Below the pieces are notes generated by a model, which saw only the letters and a list, made by a program, of their open reading frames with translations, was not told where the DNA came from and made no database searches. This document shows, in pieces, positions 33,601-42,702 of a stretch of DNA of 64,000 nucleotides; position 1 is the stretch's first letter, and each line of letters opens with the position of its first letter. The DNA comes from Halalkalibacter oceani. Lineage in GTDB: Bacteria; Bacillota; Bacilli; Bacillales; Bacillaceae_D. The DNA lies in contig NZ_JBEPKD010000007.1 in the NCBI RefSeq assembly GCF_040544555.1, positions 124,001 to 188,000 on the forward strand, written 5' to 3'. The position numbers and the translations under genes were made by a program.

Positions 33601-33665
33601 TGGGGACGTAGCCCACAGCGGGAGGCGTATCCGCAGGTCGATAGACCGAGGACCTTATACCTTGG
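33601..33665 (+). ncRNA. Possible structured RNA leader before recombinase genes
   Basis: A G/C-rich island in an AT-rich element, immediately before the first recombinase. Three consecutive short hairpins are possible: TGGG (33601-33604)/CCCA (33612-33615), GCGG (33618-33621)/CCGC (33631-33634) and GGTC (33636-33639)/GACC (33644-33647). The alternative AGGTC/GACCT (33635-33655) competes with the last. No T run follows. Its class is not recognised. Confidence 0.4.
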
Positions 33666-33677
33666 GGGTAAAACTAT

Positions 33678-35051
33678 ATGGGTGTAATTAAGGATAGACA
33701 AACATCGTTAGGAACAGTTTATGAACGATACGACAGCAATAATGAGCTTATCCAAAAGTTTGGGATAATTGGCTTTATAAAGCTATCAACCGTAAGAAGG
33801 AAAACTTACTTCATAATTACAGATTTAAAAGGAAACTTAATAGAAGATGCCAATATCTATTTGAATGAAAAGATTGGCGATGACAAATATAAAAAAAGAG
33901 AAACTGCTTTTTCAGCTTTAAAGGTGTTCTACTCCTTTTTGGAACTTGTACATATTGATAATCCGCAAAATTTAACTAACGGTGATATTAGGGATCTACG
34001 CTTGTTTTTAGAAGGGGGAAAAAAAGAAGGTAGTGTATGGAGTGTTGATCTTCGAGTTAGACGAGACAATCAGACATATAACAACTATCTAAATGTTTAT
34101 AGAAATTTTTTAGAGAAAATGTATGGCATAAAAGATTCATTTTTGTTTGAAACGATAAAAATAGGTACAACTATAGGTAATGGATTCTTTGCACATGCAC
34201 ATAAAGGGACACAGGAACGATACAAGGTAAATAAAAAAGTATTTAAGCAACAATCTGTTCCGAAATACATAAAGCCTTATCAATACGAAAGAATTATGGA
34301 TGTAATTGAAAGAAGCTATGGGATACGTGAAAAAGTGATTATTGATTTGATGTATAATTATGGGCTGCGTATAGGAGAGGTTTTAGGGCTAACATTTGAA
34401 GATATAGTGCCATCATATAAAGAAGGTTATTATAACCTCATCATCCGTGATAGAATGTCTGACAAGCCTACACAAAGGGCCAAAGGGGTTATAACTCCTA
34501 CATCGAAAGATGAATATAATGATGCTTGGTATAGAGAACAAGGTAATCACCTTGGATACCAGACGGTTCTAATTGAAGAAGAAATGGCAGAATTGATTCA
34601 AGAATACATAGACGAATCGAGAGATGACATTCTATTAAGTAAAAGTCCAATTAAAAGGGAAAACCTAAAAAATAATGCAGTAGCAGACAGGGTTAGTACG
34701 ACTCCCCTTGTAAACAATGAGAATCAATATATCTTTTTAAATCACCAACACTATACTCCTATTACACAGGCTGGATGGGGGTATGTTCTTCGGGGGATTT
34801 TTAAAGAAGCAGGGATTCATGTAGATAAAGGTTCTAAATCTACTAATTTAAGCCATCGTTTTCGACATGCTTTCGCTATGAAACGAGTTAAAAGTGGAAT
34901 GCAAATTTTAGAGTTGCAAAAAGAACTTCGTCATGCAAGTCCGAAAAGTTGCGAAGCCTATTATAATCCTGATGATGAAGATAAAGTAGAATTATTGAGG
35001 AAAAACAACGAAAGGTACAAAGAGATTTATGATAAAGACAAAAACAAATGA
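33678..35051 (+). CDS. Tyrosine recombinase 1 (TnpA-like)
   Basis: 457 aa, site-specific integrase. The N-terminal part has a SAM-like core-binding region (about residues 70-150), and the catalytic domain occupies residues 200-450. Catalytic residues seen: R231 in YGLRIGEVLGL, H393 and R396 in SHRFRHAFA, H in LRHASPKS, nucleophile Y428 or Y429 in EAYYNP. All are intact. Tn554 TnpA is shorter (about 361 aa). First gene of an overlapping four-gene operon; it ends 23 bp inside the next. Start ATG 33678 follows TTGGGGGTAA. Confidence 0.88.
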   Translation: MGVIKDRQTSLGTVYERYDSNNELIQKFGIIGFIKLSTVRRKTYFIITDLKGNLIEDANIYLNEKIGDDKYKKRETAFSALKVFYSFLELVHIDNPQNLTNGDIRDLRLFLEGGKKEGSVWSVDLRVRRDNQTYNNYLNVYRNFLEKMYGIKDSFLFETIKIGTTIGNGFFAHAHKGTQERYKVNKKVFKQQSVPKYIKPYQYERIMDVIERSYGIREKVIIDLMYNYGLRIGEVLGLTFEDIVPSYKEGYYNLIIRDRMSDKPTQRAKGVITPTSKDEYNDAWYREQGNHLGYQTVLIEEEMAELIQEYIDESRDDILLSKSPIKRENLKNNAVADRVSTTPLVNNENQYIFLNHQHYTPITQAGWGYVLRGIFKEAGIHVDKGSKSTNLSHRFRHAFAMKRVKSGMQILELQKELRHASPKSCEAYYNPDDEDKVELLRKNNERYKEIYDKDKNK

Positions 35052-37449
35052 TTATTATACTGACATTGAAAACGAGACCATTATCTCAATAATTGCATCT
35101 CTTGAATCCGATTTGCAAATAAAAAATTTAATTTGGGAATGGCTTCAAACTAAGGACACCTGCGACATTCTGATGAAACGGAAATTCAAAGCAAAAAGAG
35201 GAAACTTGAAATTATTGTATATCAAAAAATTTTTGTTAATTATCGGAAAATACATACGAAGCCAAGAAGATTTTAATTGGGAAAATTATTGTTTCATTTT
35301 TCATGAAATCTCTAAACTTGGTAATTTTTCTCAAACATCAAGAGAGATGATTAGCAATTTATATCAAAATATCATCTCTTTTGATGTGATTACGAATCCC
35401 GAAGTGAAATCGTTTATAGTAAATTATAGAAATCTGTTCTTGCCATATGAGTTTGAATTGAGAAGTAAGAAAAAACTTAATATAACTCCTTTTATTGAAA
35501 GAATCAGTACCAATTTTCCTATTAATTCAAAGGTTGGACAAATTATACAGATAGGTTATTACGCTCATAATAAGTTCATGTACGGCAATTTTTTTATGCC
35601 TACGGATAATAAGTTTATATTTAGTATTGTGAAAAGTTTTTTAGAGATTTTTGATCAACAAAGCGGTTTCAAATTTACCATCCAACATAGAGTAATGACT
35701 ACATTATTTGAGGATAGTTTAAGTGGCTACAAAATTAATAGATTTGAGGATTTTAACGAGAAAACGTTTAAAGAGCAATTGATCTATTTTAATCGCATGA
35801 ATGATGAATATAATCCTCTTGGAAGACGTGAAGCCTACCCTTTTCTCTCAATGTTTTATAGATACATAGATGATATGTATTTAGAAGAAACAGGAGAAAG
35901 GTTATTCAATTCGTTTTTTTTCAACAGAGATCTTTTCACACACAACCTATATCAAAAAAGTCTTGAAGAGGGCTATGAGGTTGTAAACACCAATGGAATA
36001 GGCGACTATTCTGAAAGCGATAAGTGGTTTGTTGTTGCTGACCTTAATAAAAGTGGAACTCACATAGGAAACATTAATAATTCCTTTATGAACTTTGAGA
36101 AGGTACACAATATCGAATTTAGAGAAGACTTAAAAGATTACATATGGAAATCTGATTTGACATATCGAGGTACTTACAACCATTTTTATGTCTTAGTAGA
36201 CTTTTTAAACCAAGCAGAAATGTATTATCAAGATGAAATGAAAGTATTAACCTTAAAACCTTCATTAACGGTATCCGACAAACTATTGGGTTCAAGTGAG
36301 GTTAAGCCTTTTTCAAACAGATTTTTAATTTTTTATCATGCAAGTCTCATATCAAATGAAAAATACAACGATAAAACAACCAAGTCACGAATTGTTATCA
36401 TACGCAGTTATCTAAAACATATTCAACGAAAATATAGCATTACTATGTTGAGTATTGACCAATTCAGTTCAATTCAAATTGAAAATAAGGGTGGAATTCC
36501 AATTCCATCAGAAGACTTTACCAAAATACAAAAGGAATTTACTCGAAGAGTAAAGACAAAAGAAGATGAAATATTATTAATTGTTTTACAATTATCTATT
36601 GAAACAAAACTTCGTCACGGTGAGATATTGGGATTAGAAAGAGATTGCATTGTATCAATTGATGATAGTGGGGAATTTGGCACAATTAAATATTACTCTA
36701 AGACTTCTGGAAGAAAATATAAGACAGAGGTCTTCATGATAGAACATATTCGATTAATTGAAAGGGCTTTAAAACTAACTCAAGCAATTTATGAAAAAGC
36801 AGATTCACCTTTAAAAAAATATATTTTTATTTGTAGTCATTACTATCTTGATAATAAAGTGATTAGAATAAAGGGCAGATTTATTCGTTTGTTTACAGAA
36901 GTTTGTAAGAACTTATATGATCAAGAAAAAATTAGATTGCAGTATAGCCCTAATAATTTACGAGATACATATATTGAGAGAGCTTGGCAAATGGTTGAGG
37001 ATGGTCTTATTTCAACATTAGAGGTTGGTGTAATCACAGGAAACACAGCCGGGGTTGCAGCTAAACATTATCGTGATAGAGAGAATACAAAAAGGTATGT
37101 TGAGGCACTTTATGAAGTTTCAATTTTGGATGATGAATTACAGGGAGAAATTGTGGATATTGAATCAGTTAAAGACTTGCCACCTGTTCAAGATGGTGCA
37201 GGGAATTGTGCAAGTGAACCATGTATAAAAGTTGAACTGGAAGAAGATAGTTTTTATAAATGTTTGACTTGTAAAAAGTTTGTAACAACTGTTGAACGTA
37301 GTTATTATTTTGAAGAGAAAATGAAAGTTTATAAAAAAAATAAAGAAAATGCGACCTCGGTTGCTGAAAGGAACTTTTATTCGGGGTTGATGGAGTTGTA
37401 TGGAAGTTACTTAGCAAAAATGTATTCGATTATGGAGGGGGAAAAATGA
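35029..37449 (+). CDS. Large tyrosine recombinase 2, histidines replaced
   Basis: 806 aa, very long for the family. The C-terminal 300 residues carry the recombinase fold: R529 in KLRHGEILGLERD, R645 in NNLRDTYIERA and Y681 in AAKHYRDREN. The HxxR histidine position (642) is Asn, and the usual GH is GN (TGNTAG), so two catalytic histidines are substituted. A C-terminal cysteine cluster NCASEPC ... CLTCKKF suggests a zinc site (about residues 725-750). The N-terminal 450 residues have no recognised domain. It overlaps both neighbours (23 and 4 bp), so the three recombinases are made together. Confidence 0.8.
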   Translation: MIKTKTNDYYTDIENETIISIIASLESDLQIKNLIWEWLQTKDTCDILMKRKFKAKRGNLKLLYIKKFLLIIGKYIRSQEDFNWENYCFIFHEISKLGNFSQTSREMISNLYQNIISFDVITNPEVKSFIVNYRNLFLPYEFELRSKKKLNITPFIERISTNFPINSKVGQIIQIGYYAHNKFMYGNFFMPTDNKFIFSIVKSFLEIFDQQSGFKFTIQHRVMTTLFEDSLSGYKINRFEDFNEKTFKEQLIYFNRMNDEYNPLGRREAYPFLSMFYRYIDDMYLEETGERLFNSFFFNRDLFTHNLYQKSLEEGYEVVNTNGIGDYSESDKWFVVADLNKSGTHIGNINNSFMNFEKVHNIEFREDLKDYIWKSDLTYRGTYNHFYVLVDFLNQAEMYYQDEMKVLTLKPSLTVSDKLLGSSEVKPFSNRFLIFYHASLISNEKYNDKTTKSRIVIIRSYLKHIQRKYSITMLSIDQFSSIQIENKGGIPIPSEDFTKIQKEFTRRVKTKEDEILLIVLQLSIETKLRHGEILGLERDCIVSIDDSGEFGTIKYYSKTSGRKYKTEVFMIEHIRLIERALKLTQAIYEKADSPLKKYIFICSHYYLDNKVIRIKGRFIRLFTEVCKNLYDQEKIRLQYSPNNLRDTYIERAWQMVEDGLISTLEVGVITGNTAGVAAKHYRDRENTKRYVEALYEVSILDDELQGEIVDIESVKDLPPVQDGAGNCASEPCIKVELEEDSFYKCLTCKKFVTTVERSYYFEEKMKVYKKNKENATSVAERNFYSGLMELYGSYLAKMYSIMEGEK

Positions 37450-39323
37450 ACACTGAGAAAATAGAATGGAATATAGATAATGCAAGTACATTATCTGGGC
37501 AACAGAATTACCTAAAAAGTGATTTTATTGATGAACCCCCACTCTTGATTAGGACAAATTTGAGGTTTTCTGATAATAGATGGGAGATTGCCGATAAACT
37601 ACACCCAAAGGCACACCCACTTGATTTTTCCCCTATCAAGTCAAAAATGTTTAGAGTATTATTGAAAAAAATTATGCTGCGTGAGCTGTTTACTAAACGA
37701 AATAGAAGCAGTACAGTTTATAGCAGATTCAACGAGATAAGAAGATTCATTTTTTATCTGGAAAAAGAAAAATATATGTATGATTTAAGATACCTAACAC
37801 CAGAGGTCATCAAGGGATATGTGGAAACTCTTAAAAAAAATAATATTACAAAAAATTATCTATCAACGCTTCTTAAAGGTGTTGGTAGGTTTTTACAGGA
37901 AGTTCAATTTGCTGGATGTGACATAGATTTATCGGAGTTTCAAAAGACACTTACTGTTCCAATAGTAGAAAGAAAAGCGGAAAAAGAGGCTCATAAAACA
38001 CCAAATATCCCAAAAAGAATTTTTAATCGTGTTGTTAAATGTGCCTTAAAAGATATGAAGGATGAAAGCCTTAGAAAACAAGATCGTATGATGGCGTGTC
38101 TAATTGTTATTTTATCCCACACAGGTATGAGAAAAGGAGAACTCCATAGATTAGAAGCTGGTAAATTGAAGGACATTACAATATTAAACAAAAAAGCAAA
38201 AGCATTTATACTTGAATTTTTTACTTTTAAAACAACTGCTGAAAATAATGGCAAATGGACTAAAACAATCGCTTTTCCTGAAACTGTACAGGCTTACCAA
38301 ACTCTTGTGAAAATTTCAAAAAACGGGAGAGAAATGGGAAGCACCAATTATCTATTTTTGAACAAGTTTAATAAGATTTATGGTCGGACAACGTTTGATA
38401 ACATCTTTGATACCTTTTTTTATAGAAATCAAAATGAATTGTTTGATCATATATCTGAGTATGAAAAAGCCCAAATTCATTTAATGAAAATTGACAGCTA
38501 TTTAAAAGGTACAATCCCAAAAATCTTACCAAATGTTCCAAAAATAGGTGATACTTTTTATACTTTAAATCCACATCAATTTAGAGTAGCCGTGGCTAAT
38601 ATTCTAAAGGATAAAGTTAGTTTGCAATGGATAAGAGAGCATATGAATCATTTGACTGAAGAAATGACAAAGCACTATTTTAGAGATGAACTTATAAAGG
38701 AAACATTATTCAAACGGGCAACGAAGGATGGAACTTCATTAGGTTTGGAACTAAACAATCAAAATCACTTTATAAAAAAAGAACTATCAGAACCAGAATT
38801 AATTAAAGCATATGAAGAGATAAATAAATTTCTCCAAAAGAAGAAATTCAATATTTTTAAGGATATTGATGAAATTATCAATACCTTAAAATATAACCCC
38901 TTACGTGAAAGCATCGTTGGGGTATGTACTAAACATTTAGGAATGTTGTGTGAGCGTCAATATCGTCTTGCAACCTTTGAAAAATGGTATTTTCTAAGTC
39001 CAAAAGTACCTAATATTGAATCGTTTGATTTCACCTATAAACGATTTATTGATAAGTCAAAAATCGTTCAACATAACAAAGAATTAGTTCAACAGGACTC
39101 AAAGTATCAAAGGGATTATGAGAATGAATATTCTTCTTTAATTAAGTTTTATCAAAACCGGGTTTTACAAGAGCATGAATTACTTCTTTCTATTTTGAAC
39201 GAGAAAGGAAAAGAATTCATCTTATCTTCTTACCCACAATTAGAAATCATAATTTCCGATATTGAAAATGTTAACAAGGAGATTACCAAATGGGCATCGA
39301 CATTGAACTTAGAGAGTGTGTAA
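37446..39323 (+). CDS. Tyrosine recombinase 3 (TnpB-like)
   Basis: 625 aa, close to the length of Tn554 TnpB (about 630). Catalytic set: R229 in TGMRKGELHRLE, H377 and R380 in NPHQFRVAVA, H in REHMNHLTEE and Y411 in KHYFRDE. The C-terminal 200 residues include a C-rich stretch (VGVCTKHLGMLCERQ) and helices. The start ATG 37446 overlaps the stop of the previous gene as ATGA, with GGAGGGGG upstream. It overlaps the next gene by 34 bp. Confidence 0.87.
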   Translation: MNTEKIEWNIDNASTLSGQQNYLKSDFIDEPPLLIRTNLRFSDNRWEIADKLHPKAHPLDFSPIKSKMFRVLLKKIMLRELFTKRNRSSTVYSRFNEIRRFIFYLEKEKYMYDLRYLTPEVIKGYVETLKKNNITKNYLSTLLKGVGRFLQEVQFAGCDIDLSEFQKTLTVPIVERKAEKEAHKTPNIPKRIFNRVVKCALKDMKDESLRKQDRMMACLIVILSHTGMRKGELHRLEAGKLKDITILNKKAKAFILEFFTFKTTAENNGKWTKTIAFPETVQAYQTLVKISKNGREMGSTNYLFLNKFNKIYGRTTFDNIFDTFFYRNQNELFDHISEYEKAQIHLMKIDSYLKGTIPKILPNVPKIGDTFYTLNPHQFRVAVANILKDKVSLQWIREHMNHLTEEMTKHYFRDELIKETLFKRATKDGTSLGLELNNQNHFIKKELSEPELIKAYEEINKFLQKKKFNIFKDIDEIINTLKYNPLRESIVGVCTKHLGMLCERQYRLATFEKWYFLSPKVPNIESFDFTYKRFIDKSKIVQHNKELVQQDSKYQRDYENEYSSLIKFYQNRVLQEHELLLSILNEKGKEFILSSYPQLEIIISDIENVNKEITKWASTLNLESV

Positions 39324-39847
39324 ATGAAAACACTCTAAGATATGGTATTGGTGAATTAAGTGAAATTAGTAGCGTAAAAATACAGGACCAATTGATCTTG
39401 TTAGAAGAATATCTACAAAAGTTTTGTATGAAACAAAGACAATTAAAAGAACAAATAAAGCAGTCTAATAAACTATCTATTTCCTCTGTTTCATCGGGGG
39501 CAAAAGTACCAAGAAGCCAGATTAACCTAAATACAAATACATTAAAACTCTATATTGAAAAACGAATTCAAGAAATTGAAAAAGAAGACATTTTGAATAT
39601 AAATAGGACTAAAAAGCTCAAAAGTGAAAAAGGGGAGCTTTCCATGTATATAGATGGATTAAGACAGAAAGTAGTTGACAGCTTCGAAATGAAATTATAT
39701 ATAGAAAAGTTAGAAGCTGAAAATAAACGTCTTATCCAAAAAATAGAAGATAGACAAAAGGATATTCAAAAATTAGAAATTGAAAACAATAAATTGCGTA
39801 AGGAAGTTGCTGATCAGAATAATAAAAAAATTGTATCCTTTAGTTGA
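39290..39847 (+). CDS. Coiled-coil accessory protein (TnpC-like)
   Basis: 185 aa, charged, helical. A heptad-like pattern runs from about residue 135 to 178 (KLEAENKRLIQKIEDRQKD). It occupies the place of tnpC in Tn554 (125 aa), which influences orientation and efficiency of transposition; the similarity is positional and structural, and I cannot confirm homology. The ATG overlaps the third recombinase by 34 bp, with AAGGAG upstream. A terminator follows, closing the transposition operon. Confidence 0.7.
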   Translation: MGIDIELRECVNENTLRYGIGELSEISSVKIQDQLILLEEYLQKFCMKQRQLKEQIKQSNKLSISSVSSGAKVPRSQINLNTNTLKLYIEKRIQEIEKEDILNINRTKKLKSEKGELSMYIDGLRQKVVDSFEMKLYIEKLEAENKRLIQKIEDRQKDIQKLEIENNKLRKEVADQNNKKIVSFS

Positions 39848-39894
39848 TTTAAAATCTAAGGAATTAGAGGATAGTTGAACGCAAAAACTCATAG

Positions 39895-39927
39895 AAAACA
39901 AGCTATAATGAATAGCTTGTTTTTTTG
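39895..39927 (+). terminator. Intrinsic terminator of the recombinase operon
   Basis: AAAACAAGCTAT (39895-39906) pairs with ATAGCTTGTTTT (39912-39923), followed by T residues. Confidence 0.9.
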
Positions 39928-40027
39928 TTTTTATAAATAAATTGTGGATTTAATTTTATGCTAAGAAAGGTTAATTAAAAAAAACGAACATCAGGAGTTA
40001 GAATTATACAAATTCCTATTTTAATTT

Positions 40028-40077
40028 CATTCAAATATATACTTGAATGTTTTTGGTTAAATGAAGTATACTATAAT
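40028..40077 (+). promoter_or_regulatory. cad operator and promoter
   Basis: CATTCAA (40028-40034) and TTGAATG (40043-40049) form a perfect inverted repeat with an 8-bp AT spacer, as in CadC operators. A promoter overlaps: TTGAAT (40043-40048), 18 bp, TATACT (40067-40072), with TATAAT at 40072-40077 as an alternative. A second TTGAATG follows at 40090-40096. CadC bound here would block RNA polymerase until cadmium, lead or zinc releases it. Confidence 0.8.
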
Positions 40078-40111
40078 CAAATGAAGACTTGAATGAGAAT
40101 GGAGTGAGATA

Positions 40112-40480
40112 ATGAATAAAAAAGATACCTGTGAGATTTATTGTTATGATGAAGAAAAAGTCAATCGAATACAAGGGGATTTACAAGCAATTGACATTGT
40201 TAGTGTTGCCCAAATGTTAAAAGCTATTGCAGATGAAAATAGAGCAAAAATTACCTATGCTTTGTGTCAAGATGAAGAACTATGTGTGTGTGACATCGCA
40301 AATATAGTAGGTGTTACAGTTGCAAATGCTTCTCATCATTTACGCTTCCTTCATAAACAGGGGGTTGTGAAATTTAGAAAAGAAGGCAAACTGGCATTTT
40401 ATTCATTAGATGATGAGCATATCAGACAAATTATGATGATTGCATTAGCACATAAGAAAGAGGTGAAGAGCAATGTCTAG
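40112..40480 (+). CDS. cadC: Cadmium-responsive repressor CadC
   Basis: ArsR/SmtB winged-helix repressor, 122 aa. The metal ligands of staphylococcal CadC are all in place: C7 and C11 near the N terminus, C58 and C60 in ELCVCDIA. Recognition helix region is TVANASHHLRFLHKQG. It should bind the operator 60 bp upstream. The stop codon overlaps the start of cadA by 8 bp, giving coupled translation. Start ATG 40112 with GGAGTGAG. Confidence 0.95.
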   Translation: MNKKDTCEIYCYDEEKVNRIQGDLQAIDIVSVAQMLKAIADENRAKITYALCQDEELCVCDIANIVGVTVANASHHLRFLHKQGVVKFRKEGKLAFYSLDDEHIRQIMMIALAHKKEVKSNV

Positions 40481-42602
40481 TGAGAAAGCAAAACTTGCTG
40501 AAGAAGAAATGAAAGCCTATCGTGTTCAAGGATTTACTTGTACTAACTGTGCAGCCATTTTTGAAAATAATGTTAAAGAACTTCCCGGTGTTCAGGATGC
40601 GAAAGTAAACTTCGGAGCATCTAAAGTTTATGTTAAAGGGACGACAACAATTGAAGAATTAGAAAAAGCAGGAGCATTTGAAAATTTAAAAATTCGAGAT
40701 GAAAAAGAACAAAGGGTAGAACGAGAACCTTTTTGGAAGCAGAAAGAAAATATTAAGGTATATATATCAGCTCTTTTACTTGTAGTTAGCTGGTTCTTAG
40801 GAGAGCAGTATGGTGAGGAGCATGTTCTACCGACAATTGGTTATGCAGCGTCCATTTTAATCGGTGGATATTCGTTATTCATTAAAGGTCTCAAAAATCT
40901 AAGCAGATTAAATTTCGATATGAATACGCTTATGACTATTGCCATTATAGGAGCTGCAATCATTGGTGAATGGGGTGAAGGGGCAACCGTTGTTATCCTA
41001 TTTGCGATTAGTGAAGCATTAGAGCGTTATTCAATGGATAAAGCACGTCAATCTATTGAATCTTTAATGGATATTGCCCCAAAAGAAGCGTTAATTCGAC
41101 GTGGCAATGAAGAAATGATGATTCATGTTGATGATATTCAAGTTGGAGACATCATGATTGTTAAGCCCGGTCAAAAGTTAGCAATGGATGGAGTAGTGGT
41201 TAAAGGCACATCGGCATTAAATCAGGCTGCGATTACAGGTGAAAGTGTTCCAGTAATGAAAACCACAGATGATGAAGTATTTGCAGGAACCTTGAATGAA
41301 GAAGGGTTACTTGAGGTTAAAGTAACAAAACGAGTTGAAGATACTACTCTTTCAAAAATCATTCACTTGGTAGAAGAAGCTCAAGCAGAACGGGCCCCTT
41401 CTCAAGCGTTTGTCGATAAATTTGCAAAATACTATACACCAGCTATTGTGATACTAGCTCTTTTAATTGCGGTAGTTCCACCATTATTTGGGGGAGACTG
41501 GAGCCAATGGATTTATCAAGGATTAGCTGTATTAGTGGTTGGTTGTCCTTGTGCCTTAGTAGTCTCAACTCCAGTTGCTGTTGTTACAGCAATTGGAAAT
41601 GCAGCGAAAAATGGTGTTTTAATTAAAGGTGGTATCCATTTAGAAGAAGCAGGACACTTAAAAGCGATTGCCTTTGATAAAACAGGAACATTAACAAAAG
41701 GGATTCCTGCTGTAACAGACATTGTGACATATGGTGGAAATGAAAATGAATTAATGACCATAACAGCAGCCATTGAAAAAGGATCGCAGCATCCACTTGC
41801 TTCAGCAATTATGAGAAAAGCAGAAGAAAATGGATCAGACTTTAATGATGTAATGATTGAAGACTTCCAATCCATTACGGGTAAAGGTGTAAAAGCCAAA
41901 GTAAATAACGAAATGTATTATGTCGGAAGCCCAGCACTTTTTGAAGAATTGCATGGAAGCATTGAAAGTGATAGAAAACAAAAGATTACAGAAATGCAGA
42001 CCCAAGGAAAAACCGTGATGGTGCTAGGAACGAAAAAAGAGATTCTTTCGTTAATTGCTGTAGCTGATGAAATTAGGGAAACATCAAAAGAAGTCATCGG
42101 TAAATTGAATAATATTGGAATTGAAACAGTAATGCTTACAGGTGATAATCAAAGAACTGCAAGTGCAATTGGAAAACAAATTGGTGTTTCTGATATTAAA
42201 GCTGATTTACTTCCAGAGGATAAGTTGAATTTCATTAAAGAACTTCGAGAAAAGCATCAAAGTGTGGGAATGGTCGGAGATGGCGTGAACGATGCTCCAG
42301 CACTTGCAGCATCTACTGTTGGTGTAGCGATGGGTGGTGCTGGAACTGATACAGCTTTAGAAACGGCTGACATCGCATTAATGTCTGATGATTTGAGTAG
42401 ATTACCATATACAATAAAATTAAGCCGAAAGGCTTTAACAATCATCAAGCAAAACATTACCTTCTCTTTAGCGATTAAATTAGTGGCATTACTGTTAGTC
42501 ATGCCCGGTTGGTTAACACTATGGATAGCGATATTTGCTGATATGGGAGCAACGTTACTTGTAACATTAAACAGTTTACGATTGCTAAAAGTAAAAGAAT
42601 AG
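40473..42602 (+). CDS. cadA: Cadmium/zinc/lead-exporting P-type ATPase CadA
   Basis: P1B-type ATPase, 709 aa, in the cytoplasmic membrane, exporting Cd(II), Zn(II) and Pb(II). N-terminal HMA domain with C23-x2-C26 (FTCTNCAA); transmembrane metal motif CPC at 358-360; phosphorylation motif DKTGTLTKG with D402; ATP-binding QHPLASA; hinge MVGDGVNDAPALA. Length matches CadA (about 727). Driven by the CadC-controlled promoter. A terminator follows at once. Confidence 0.96.
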   Translation: MSSEKAKLAEEEMKAYRVQGFTCTNCAAIFENNVKELPGVQDAKVNFGASKVYVKGTTTIEELEKAGAFENLKIRDEKEQRVEREPFWKQKENIKVYISALLLVVSWFLGEQYGEEHVLPTIGYAASILIGGYSLFIKGLKNLSRLNFDMNTLMTIAIIGAAIIGEWGEGATVVILFAISEALERYSMDKARQSIESLMDIAPKEALIRRGNEEMMIHVDDIQVGDIMIVKPGQKLAMDGVVVKGTSALNQAAITGESVPVMKTTDDEVFAGTLNEEGLLEVKVTKRVEDTTLSKIIHLVEEAQAERAPSQAFVDKFAKYYTPAIVILALLIAVVPPLFGGDWSQWIYQGLAVLVVGCPCALVVSTPVAVVTAIGNAAKNGVLIKGGIHLEEAGHLKAIAFDKTGTLTKGIPAVTDIVTYGGNENELMTITAAIEKGSQHPLASAIMRKAEENGSDFNDVMIEDFQSITGKGVKAKVNNEMYYVGSPALFEELHGSIESDRKQKITEMQTQGKTVMVLGTKKEILSLIAVADEIRETSKEVIGKLNNIGIETVMLTGDNQRTASAIGKQIGVSDIKADLLPEDKLNFIKELREKHQSVGMVGDGVNDAPALAASTVGVAMGGAGTDTALETADIALMSDDLSRLPYTIKLSRKALTIIKQNITFSLAIKLVALLLVMPGWLTLWIAIFADMGATLLVTLNSLRLLKVKE

Positions 42603-42612
42603 AATCATATGT

Positions 42613-42642
42613 AAAAGGGATAGCAGAACGTTATCCCTTTTT
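42613..42642 (+). terminator. Terminator between cadA and the reverse-strand DUF1294 gene
   Basis: AAAAGGGATA (42613-42622) pairs with TATCCCTTTT (42632-42641), with A residues on one side and T residues on the other, so it can serve both converging genes. Confidence 0.85.
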
Positions 42643-42702
42643 ATGATAAAACCATTATTTAGTTTTGGGGATTATTGGTGAATTGCATTTTATGTCCTTT
42701 CA

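Noticed and set aside
33601..33665. tRNA-like reading of the hairpins before the recombinase operon
   Set aside because: No acceptor stem, no T-loop sequence and no anticodon arm of correct size.
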